49,908 nucleotides of DNA from Alphaproteobacteria bacterium. Its GTDB lineage: Bacteria > Pseudomonadota > Alphaproteobacteria > Rhodobacterales > Rhodobacteraceae. Position numbers and translations under genes: made by a program. Position 1 is the first letter of the stretch, and every line of letters starts with the position of its first letter. This document shows positions 44,603 to 49,908 of this stretch, in pieces. The notes beneath the pieces are model-generated. The model had not been told where the DNA came from, did not search any database, and worked only from the letters and a program-made list of their open reading frames with translations. The DNA is taken from assembly GCA_030433335.1 (NCBI GenBank), contig JAUILL010000027.1, positions 1 through 49,908 of the forward strand. Reading direction: 5' to 3'.

Positions 44603-45001
44603 ATGAGCGCGACCGACGTACTGCGCCGTTATTACGATGCGTTTAACGCAGGCGACACCGATGGCATGTTGGAATGCCTGTCCGATGACGTGGCGCACCA
44701 CGTGAACGAGGGCAACATCCGTGTGGGCAAAGAGAAATTCTCTGAGTTTAACGCCCACATGACCCGCTGCTACAAAGAGAACCTGACCGATATCGTGCTG
44801 TTCGAAGCCGAAGGCGGCACCCGCGCGGCGGCCGAGTTCACCGTGAACGGCACCTATCTGGAAACGGACGAAGGCTTGCCCGAGGCCAAGGGCCAGACCT
44901 ACCGTCTGCCCGCTGGCACGTTCTTCAGCCTTGAGGGGGACAAGATCACCCGTGTGGTGACCTACTACAACCTCTCTGACTGGATTCGGCAGGTCCAGTG
45001 A
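44603..45001 (+). CDS. NTF2/SnoaL-like (ketosteroid isomerase-related) protein
   Basis: The 132-residue protein has the cone-shaped NTF2 fold pattern: RRYYDAFNAGDTDGMLECLSDDVAHHVNEG at the N-terminus and FFSLEGDKITRVVTYYNL at the C-terminus. Members are enzymes or binding proteins, so the function cannot be stated. It starts immediately after the previous stop and overlaps the GNAT gene by four bases. Confidence 0.8.
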   Translation: MSATDVLRRYYDAFNAGDTDGMLECLSDDVAHHVNEGNIRVGKEKFSEFNAHMTRCYKENLTDIVLFEAEGGTRAAAEFTVNGTYLETDEGLPEAKGQTYRLPAGTFFSLEGDKITRVVTYYNLSDWIRQVQ

Positions 45002-45603
45002 CCCTTCGCATTGAAACCCTGAGGGGCGAAGCGCTGGACGCGGCACTCGATGACGTGGCGCGTCTGCGGATCACTGTGTTTAGGGCATGGCCGTATCTGT
45101 ATGACGGCTCGCTCGACTATGAACGCAAGTATCTAGAGGTCTATCGCCAGAGTGATCAGACGGTTCTGGTCGGAGCCTTTGACGGTGCGCGTCTGGTTGG
45201 TGCGGCGACGGGCACCCCTATGCTGGACCACGCCGAGGATTTCGCGAGCGCGTTCGAAGGCGCGGGATACGATCTAGTCGACATCTTCTACTGTGCTGAG
45301 TCGGTTTTGTTGCCCGAATATCGCGGGCAGGGGGCCGGGCACCGGTTCTTTGACTTGCGCGAAGAGCATGCCCGTTCGGTTGGCGCGCGATACACCGCGT
45401 TCTGCGGGGTTCAACGGCCAGCGGACCATCCGATGCGTCCGGCGGACTATACGCCGCTTGATCCGTTCTGGCGAAAGCGCGGCTATCGCCCGCTGAATGG
45501 AGTGATCGCTCAGTTCAGTTGGAAAGATGTGGGCGACGATGTCGAGACGAAGAAGCCGCTCCAGTTCTGGATACGCGACCTTTCGTCGGACAAAGTAAGC
45601 TGA
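44998..45603 (+). CDS. GNAT-family N-acetyltransferase
   Basis: The 201-residue protein has the acetyl-CoA motif A as LLPEYRGQGAGHRFF and a preceding strand with DIFYCAESV. The N-terminus contains FRAWPYLYDGSLDYERKYL, shared by a small alphaproteobacterial group. GTG start coupled to the NTF2 gene. The substrate is unknown. The next gene, 370 bases on, is a nitrilase; GNAT-nitrilase partners occur elsewhere, so a link is possible. Confidence 0.85.
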   Translation: MTLRIETLRGEALDAALDDVARLRITVFRAWPYLYDGSLDYERKYLEVYRQSDQTVLVGAFDGARLVGAATGTPMLDHAEDFASAFEGAGYDLVDIFYCAESVLLPEYRGQGAGHRFFDLREEHARSVGARYTAFCGVQRPADHPMRPADYTPLDPFWRKRGYRPLNGVIAQFSWKDVGDDVETKKPLQFWIRDLSSDKVS

Positions 45604-45973
45604 GGGGGCCAGGGGGTTGGGGGATTTGGGGTGAAGCGTTCGAAGCGGGCCACTCGTACTCTGATACAGACCGTTGCACTCTTTACCGTCACTCGCAAAA
45701 GAACCCGATTGGGAACAAACTTCATTCGCGTGGACGGGAAACGGTCACTCTGTACAAGGTTACTTCCGACCAGTGGCGCCGCTGGCGCCCCTCTCTCGAT
45801 GTGAACCGAGTACAAATGGTATACCGGCTTGTTTTGCAAAAATCTCGGGCACATCCGTGCAGAAGGCACTGCCTTTTGTCGACTGGCCTGACTTTAGGGT
45901 AGTTAGAGCAACGTCTTGCGTATGTTAGCGCCTACAGGAAAATGCTCGTGACCAAGGGAAAAGGGTCCAAAAG
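45604..45973 (+). other. 370-base gap without a convincing gene
   Basis: Short frames here lack ribosome sites and family features. A GGCGCC-GCT-GGCGCC inverted repeat lies at about 45776-45790 and could be a weak terminator or fold. Base composition is less GC-rich than the neighbours. I see no tRNA, array or known riboswitch. Confidence 0.5.
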
Positions 45974-46852
45974 ATGAAAGTCGCCACCGCAGCCTATCCG
46001 ATTGAATGGCACGATTCTTGGCAGAGCTACGCGGACAAGGTCACGCGTTGGGTCCATGATGCCGCGGGCAACGGCGCGCAAATGCTTGTTTTTCCCGAAT
46101 ACGGCGCGATGGAATTGGCCTCGCTGGCGGGGGCAGAGCAGGCGGGCGATCTGGCGGGATCGATTCGTGCCGTATCCGATCGGGTGGCCGAAGCGGACGC
46201 CCTGCACAGCCAGTTGGCGCGCGATACAGGCACTTACATATTGTCTGCCAGCGCGCCCGTGCCCCAAGGCGATGTGATCGTGAACCGGGCCCGCTTCTTC
46301 AATCCCGAAGGAAAGATGGACTGGCAGGACAAGCAGATCATGACCCGCTTTGAACGCGAGGACTGGGGGATCGCAGGGGGCGGCCCGCTCAAGGTCTTCA
46401 ATACCGCGTTTGGCAAGATCGGCATCCTGATCTGCTATGATTCGGAATTTCCGCTATTGGCCCGTGCTCTGGTCGATGCAGGATGCGAGGCGATCCTCGT
46501 GCCCTCTGCCACCGAGGCTCTGTCCGGCTACAGCCGTGTCCGCATTGGCGCGATGGCCCGAGCGCTGGAGTGTCAGTGCGTGACAGTCATGGCGTCGAAC
46601 GTGGGCGAGGCACCGTGGTGCGAGGCAGTGGACCTGAATGTAGGGCGGGGCGGCGTCTTCTGCCCGCCGGATAAAGGGTTTGACCCCAACGGCGTTCTGT
46701 CCGAAGGTGTGTTGAACCAGCCGGGCTGGACCTATGCCGAGATCGACTTTGACCAGATCGCGGAGGTCCGAAAAGACGGCGTGGTGCTCAATTTGACCCA
46801 CTGGGAAGAGCAACTGCCGCGTGTTTCTGCGGTGGAATTGTCACCTTTATGA
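45974..46852 (+). CDS. Carbon-nitrogen hydrolase (nitrilase superfamily)
   Basis: The 292-residue protein has the Glu-Lys-Cys triad: E42 in FPEYG, K120 in WQDKQIMTRFE and C154 in ICYDSEFP. This marks an amidase or nitrilase-like hydrolase, related to the branch often paired with GNAT domains. The substrate is unknown. GGGAAAAGGG precedes the ATG. It lies 81 bases before infA. Confidence 0.88.
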   Translation: MKVATAAYPIEWHDSWQSYADKVTRWVHDAAGNGAQMLVFPEYGAMELASLAGAEQAGDLAGSIRAVSDRVAEADALHSQLARDTGTYILSASAPVPQGDVIVNRARFFNPEGKMDWQDKQIMTRFEREDWGIAGGGPLKVFNTAFGKIGILICYDSEFPLLARALVDAGCEAILVPSATEALSGYSRVRIGAMARALECQCVTVMASNVGEAPWCEAVDLNVGRGGVFCPPDKGFDPNGVLSEGVLNQPGWTYAEIDFDQIAEVRKDGVVLNLTHWEEQLPRVSAVELSPL

Positions 46853-46933
46853 GATTGTTCTTGAAAATCTGCTACAATCGGCCCAATTAGTGGCGCGCCC
46901 TTCCTTTCGGGCGAAACTACTTACGGAGTGAAC

Positions 46934-47152
46934 ATGGCCAAGGAAGAACTGCTCGAATTTCCCGGCGTCGTGAAGGAACTCCTGCCTAATGCGACATTCC
47001 GGGTCGAGCTTGAGAACGGCCATGAGATCATCGCACACACGGCAGGCAAGATGCGCAAAAACCGCATCCGCGTTCTGGCTGGCGACCGCGTACAGGTGGA
47101 AATGACCCCCTACGATCTGACCAAGGGTCGGATCAACTACCGCTTCAAGTAA
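46934..47152 (+). CDS. infA: Translation initiation factor IF-1
   Basis: The 72-residue S1/OB-fold protein begins [20 protein letters not shown] and ends RINYRFK, an almost universal IF-1 sequence. It occupies the ribosomal A site during initiation. The ATG at 46934 follows ACGGAG. The leader has a TACAAT (-10-like, 46873-46878) and a small CGCCC/GGGCG hairpin (about 46896-46913). Confidence 0.97.
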   Translation: MAKEELLEFPGVVKELLPNATFRVELENGHEIIAHTAGKMRKNRIRVLAGDRVQVEMTPYDLTKGRINYRFK

Positions 47153-47157
47153 TCGAA

Positions 47158-47730
47158 GTGGCTTTAATCCTCGGCTCAGGCAGCCCGCGCAGGCGGGAAC
47201 TGTTGGCGCAAATGGGCGTCGTGGCCGATGATATCCGGTCGCCGGATATCGATGAAACGCCGGAGCGGGGCGAACAGCCCCGTCCATACTGCGAACGCAT
47301 GGCGCGGGAAAAGGCTTTGGCCGTTCCCGGCGGTGCGGACGACATCATCCTTTCTGCAGATACGACTGTCGCGCTGGGGCGCCGCATCTTGGGCAAGCCC
47401 GAGAATGAGAAAGAGGCTGCCTCTTTCCTGCTGGCTCTGTCCGGTCGCCGTCACCGTGTGATCACCGCTGTTGCCGTGCGCAAGGCGGGCAAGCTGTGGG
47501 AAAAGTCTGTCGTCACCCAAGTCATGATGAAGCGCCTCTCGGACAACGAGCTCAACACCTACCTCGCCAGCGGTGACTGGAAGGGTAAGGCAGGCGCATA
47601 CGGGATCCAAGGCGCAGCAAGCGCGTTCATCCCGTGGATCAACGGATCATTTACTGCGGTTGTCGGTCTGCCCCTGGCAGAGACCGCGAACCTCTTGCTG
47701 GCCGCAGGGTACCCTCTTTACGGAGAATGA
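47158..47730 (+). CDS. maf: Maf-family nucleoside triphosphate pyrophosphatase
   Basis: The 190-residue protein has the Maf start [19 protein letters not shown], the SADTTVALG block and [12 protein letters not shown]. Maf enzymes hydrolyse dTTP/UTP or modified nucleotides to monophosphates. It starts with GTG five bases after the infA stop; four bases separate it from the RNase gene. This infA-maf-RNase-yacG order is a familiar alphaproteobacterial cluster. Confidence 0.93.
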   Translation: MALILGSGSPRRRELLAQMGVVADDIRSPDIDETPERGEQPRPYCERMAREKALAVPGGADDIILSADTTVALGRRILGKPENEKEAASFLLALSGRRHRVITAVAVRKAGKLWEKSVVTQVMMKRLSDNELNTYLASGDWKGKAGAYGIQGAASAFIPWINGSFTAVVGLPLAETANLLLAAGYPLYGE

Positions 47731-47734
47731 AGAC

Positions 47735-48766
47735 ATGAAAGGTCGCCTGATTGCCCTGGACCACATCGGAGAGGTCGAGGCTGCTGCACTTATGGTGGAT
47801 GGCAAACTCGAGGACCTTCTGATCGACAGCGATATGCCGCGTCCGGGCACCATTTATCGCGCTATCGCCGACCGTCCCATGAAGGGGCAGGGTGGCATGT
47901 TCCTGAAAACACCCGATGGCAACTGCTTCTTGCGTCAGACCAAAGGGCTGGCCCCCGGCGATGCTGTGCTGGTGCAGGTAACGGGCTATGCCGAACCGGG
48001 CAAAGCGATCCCTGTGACCTTGGACGTTCTGTTCAAAAGTCGTTACGCGATCATCACCCCTGACAAGCCGGGCCTGAACATCAGCCGATCGATCCGCGAC
48101 GACGATCGCCGCGACGAGCTGCAAGGCATCGCCAAGGGCACCATGCAGGGCAGCGAGTTCGGCCTGATCCTGCGCTCGGCCTGCGCCGAGGCTGACGACG
48201 AAGACATCGCCGAAGACGTCACCGCAATGCTCGATATGGCGAACGCCGTACTTGCCGACCGCGAAGGCTCTGAGCCTGAGAAGCTGGTAGAAGGCGATGG
48301 CCCCCACCTGCAAGCGTGGCGCGAATGGTACGAACGCGCGACCGTGGACTCCGAAGCAGGCAGTTTCGAAGCCAACGGCGTTCTGGACGCGATCGAGGAC
48401 CTGTCTTCGCCCAAGGTCGCGCTCGAAGGCGGTGGGTTCATGTACGTCGAACCGACCCGCGCACTGGTGGCGATTGACGTGAACACCGGCGGGGACTCGT
48501 CCCACGCGGCTGGGACCAAGGCGAACTTCGCCGCTGCTCGCGCGATCCCGCGTGCCCTGCGTTTGCGCGGCCTTGGTGGCCAGATCGTTCTCGACCTTGC
48601 CCCCATGCCCAAGAAAGAGCGCCGGACGTTCGAAACCAGCCTTCGTGCGGCCTTCAAAGCTGACGGTATCGACACCGCGCTTCTGGGCTGGACGACCCTT
48701 GGTCATTTCGAGCTGCAGCGAAAGCGCGAGCGCCGCGTTCTGCGTGATTGCCTGCCAAAGGTGTGA
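47735..48766 (+). CDS. Short ribonuclease E/G family protein
   Basis: At 343 residues the protein is much shorter than RNase E or even RNase G (about 489). It keeps the catalytic region with the metal-binding aspartates in AIDVNTGGDSS and GGQIVLDLAPMPKKER. It ends before the CPxCxG zinc link and lacks the degradosome scaffold. A full-length RNase E is expected elsewhere in such genomes. GGAGAATGAAG precedes the ATG. It probably cleaves single-stranded AU-rich RNA; activity of the short form is not established from sequence. Confidence 0.88.
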   Translation: MKGRLIALDHIGEVEAAALMVDGKLEDLLIDSDMPRPGTIYRAIADRPMKGQGGMFLKTPDGNCFLRQTKGLAPGDAVLVQVTGYAEPGKAIPVTLDVLFKSRYAIITPDKPGLNISRSIRDDDRRDELQGIAKGTMQGSEFGLILRSACAEADDEDIAEDVTAMLDMANAVLADREGSEPEKLVEGDGPHLQAWREWYERATVDSEAGSFEANGVLDAIEDLSSPKVALEGGGFMYVEPTRALVAIDVNTGGDSSHAAGTKANFAAARAIPRALRLRGLGGQIVLDLAPMPKKERRTFETSLRAAFKADGIDTALLGWTTLGHFELQRKRERRVLRDCLPKV

Positions 48767-48769
48767 CCC

Positions 48770-48952
48770 ATGGCTTGCCCGATCTGTGACAACCAAACCG
48801 ATCCGAAATACCGTCCGTTCTGCTCTAAGCGCTGTGCGGACATTGATCTGGCCAAGTGGATGACCGGCTCTTATGCCGTGCCGTCCACCGATCCCGAGGA
48901 CATCGAAAAGGCCCTTGAGGAAGCTGAAGAAAAAAAATCAAAACCCCACTGA
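48770..48952 (+). CDS. yacG: DNA gyrase inhibitor YacG
   Basis: The 60-residue zinc protein has ligands C3, C6, C18 and C22 (MACPICDNQ and FCSKRCADIDLAKW), and an acidic C-terminal tail. YacG binds GyrB and blocks DNA binding in E. coli. It starts three bases after the RNase stop. An AT-rich hairpin (48932-48958) overlaps its stop and may end the operon. Confidence 0.94.
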   Translation: MACPICDNQTDPKYRPFCSKRCADIDLAKWMTGSYAVPSTDPEDIEKALEEAEEKKSKPH

Positions 48953-49029
48953 TTTTTTCTGTTTCGGGTCTGGACACTCTCGAAAACTCGGCATAATACC
49001 TCCCTCACCCGAACGGAGACGTTCACCCA

Positions 49030-49104
49030 GCCCGGGTAGCTCAGGGGTAGAGCAGTGGATTGAAAATCCTCGTGTCGGTGGTTCGATTCCGCCCCCGGGC
49101 ACCA
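49030..49104 (+). tRNA. tRNA-Phe (anticodon GAA)
   Basis: Acceptor arms GCCCGGG (49030-49036) and CCCGGGC (49094-49100) pair, followed by A and an encoded CCA. The anticodon loop TTGAAAA gives GAA. The T-loop is GGTTCGATTCC. The length is 75 bases. The gene appears to be the attachment site of an element to its right. Confidence 0.95.
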
Positions 49105-49331
49105 CTTTTTCTCAAGGAAAATCAGTTGGTTAAGGTTCCCGCGCTTGCTGCGTGAATTTCCTATGTTTGGCTCTGGGGAACACATGAGCAACAAACTCTC
49201 GTCGGTGGGAGTGCTGAGCAACAAGCGGACTGTCGAAGATTTATCAGGCTTCCGAAAATTGCCTAAGGCAGAATTTCTTTTGATGCGCTTAAAGGGAATC
49301 ACAGCCCAATCTAGAGCATCAAGGAGCCGAC

Positions 49332-49559
49332 ATGACTGCACCTCTCACCCGCGAAGAAAACCGCTACCTCACCGTAGAAGAGGTAGCAGCGCGCTTTGCC
49401 GTTTCTGTTGTTAGCATCTATCGTTGGTGCCGGAAGGGCTGTTTTCCGTCACCAATCGTATTTGGTCTCCGCAGTTCACGTTGGTCGTTGATGGACTTGG
49501 TGGACTATGAAGCGAAGCAAGCAGCGAACTACACGACGCCGCCTGCCGTCGCTGAATGA
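49332..49559 (+). CDS. Excisionase/AlpA-like helix-turn-helix protein
   Basis: The 75-residue protein has the helix-turn-helix block YLTVEEVAARFAVSVVSIYRW, then a wing GCFPSPIVFGLRSSRWSLMDL, typical of excisionase or AlpA proteins of integrated elements. AAGGAG lies eight bases before the ATG. Such proteins control excision or early genes of phages and islands. It is the first gene after tRNA-Phe. Confidence 0.8.
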   Translation: MTAPLTREENRYLTVEEVAARFAVSVVSIYRWCRKGCFPSPIVFGLRSSRWSLMDLVDYEAKQAANYTTPPAVAE

Positions 49560-49586
49560 GTTGGGTGGGTCTAATCATCTGAGAGA

Positions 49587-49757
49587 CTAGTCGGGCTCTA
49601 GAACGTCTGTCAGAGTTCGTATGGCGGCGCTGGAGGGGCGAGGATCTCTACCGCAAGAGATTACGCGGATGAATTCGATCCACGCCTTCTCGTTCGATTT
49701 GAGTTCTTCCCACGAACCTGTAGGTGCTGTCGGAGGAGCGAACACGCCGTCCCTCAT
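49587..49757 (-). CDS. Small protein of unknown function in the tRNA-Phe element
   Basis: The 56-residue ORF begins MRDGVFAPPTAPTGSWEELK and ends LTDVLEPD. It overlaps the stop of the ORF upstream by four bases (ATGA), which supports real translation. It is acidic to neutral with a helical middle and two Trp residues. I do not recognise a family. It converges with the excisionase-like gene. Confidence 0.55.
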   Translation of the reverse strand: MRDGVFAPPTAPTGSWEELKSNEKAWIEFIRVISCGRDPRPSSAAIRTLTDVLEPD

Positions 49758-49908
49758 TTCTTGAACATCCCCCTGAGTGCAGACCGCGTCCGACCTGTCA
49801 GACGCGGATCACTATTGTCTGACGCATCGCGCAGTTCACTGAGCCACTCCTGTTCATTCTTAGTCGCAGGTGTTCCGAAGATCTCGGTTATGGCCTTCGC
49901 TGCCGTTG
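49754..49908 (-). CDS. C-terminal part of an unknown protein, cut by the window edge
   Basis: An open frame enters from the right edge and runs 50 codons to TGA at 49756-49754. It reads AKAITEIFGTPATKNEQEW and ends SALRGMFKK. It is coupled to the small ORF after it by ATGA. The sequence is not recognised; the position in a probable element suggests a mobile-element gene. Confidence 0.55.
   Translation of the reverse strand, partial: TAAKAITEIFGTPATKNEQEWLSELRDASDNSDPRLTGRTRSALRGMFKK

Larger units (their letters stand above)
49105..49908. mobile_element. Left edge of a probable integrated element at tRNA-Phe
   Basis: Directly after the tRNA 3' end the sequence changes: lower GC, an excisionase-like gene and short unknown ORFs on the opposite strand, unlike the core genes before it. 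The 3' part of the tRNA gene would be the left attachment site. The integrase and the right repeat are beyond the window. The 227 bases between the tRNA and the first gene hold no convincing ORF. Confidence 0.5.

Noticed and set aside
45519..45902. 127-codon plus-strand frame across the gap after the GNAT gene
   Set aside because: Overlaps the GNAT 3' end in another frame; no ribosome site or domain.
49145..49414. 89-codon frame before the excisionase-like gene
   Set aside because: Second half overlaps the excisionase in another frame and is Arg/Cys-rich nonsense; the first 50 codons from ATG 49163 look somewhat protein-like, but there is no support for a stop near there.

Overview
The window looks like a chromosome segment of a marine alphaproteobacterium of the Roseobacter/Rhodobacter group (Rhodobacteraceae). 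The evidence is GC-rich coding sequence, the protein families present (DUF2948, UPF0262, a short RNase E/G, small basic protein before murA), propionate and beta-oxidation genes, and intergenic GAGTATTT/AAAAAGAAG elements. I infer this from gene content; no search was run. Coding density is high and nearly all of it is core genome. The ends differ: the left edge carries the start of an IS5-type transposase that interrupts a gene, and the right edge carries what looks like the start of an element integrated at a tRNA-Phe gene.

Layout. 1-2.8 kb: IS5-type end, truncated gene remnant, copper pair (PCu(A)C chaperone and DUF2946-like protein), rpmB, meaB. 2.8-13 kb: hrpB, glyA, nadK, a DUF4396 membrane protein, propionyl-CoA synthetase (prpE) with three TTTGCAAA sites upstream, and malic enzyme maeB. 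13-17.6 kb: a tightly coupled nucleoside salvage operon cdd-deoA-deoB-add-upp. 17.6-19.8 kb: a SPOR-domain protein behind a strong hairpin, and a membrane protein that looks like an inactivated M48 peptidase. 19.9-27.4 kb: a fatty-acid/acyl-CoA degradation block on the minus strand (two MerR regulators, acyl-CoA dehydrogenase, small RHH-like protein, GST, fadA, fadB), with a palindromic ACGT-type operator. 27.4-29.7 kb: two hotdog thioesterases and a MATE transporter. 29.7-38.8 kb: periplasmic 5'-nucleotidase, DUF952-pyrD, SRAP protein, tRNA-Gly, DUF2218, an ABC exporter, an acyl-CoA synthetase and an SDR. 38.9-46.9 kb: tRNA-Thr, small basic ORF-murA-DUF2948, hisD-arsC-arsH, UPF0262-LMW phosphatase-NTF2-GNAT, and a nitrilase-family hydrolase. 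46.9-49.1 kb: infA-maf-RNase E/G-yacG-tRNA-Phe. 49.1-49.9 kb: an excisionase-like gene and two minus-strand ORFs of unknown function.

How the genes work together. prpE, meaB (chaperone of methylmalonyl-CoA mutase) and maeB fit propionate assimilation via methylmalonyl-CoA to C4 acids and pyruvate. The fad block plus two acyl-CoA-handling thioesterases and an acyl-CoA synthetase cover fatty-acid activation and breakdown. The salvage operon converts (deoxy)nucleosides to bases and sugar phosphates, and the periplasmic nucleotidase could feed it.

The most interesting signals are regulatory or structural rather than a new multi-gene system: the repeated post-terminator element, the ribosome-site hairpin before the SPOR gene, the operator-like repeats before prpE and the MerR operon, the inactive M48-like protein, and the island edge at tRNA-Phe. 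I found no CRISPR array, prophage cluster or clear defence system.
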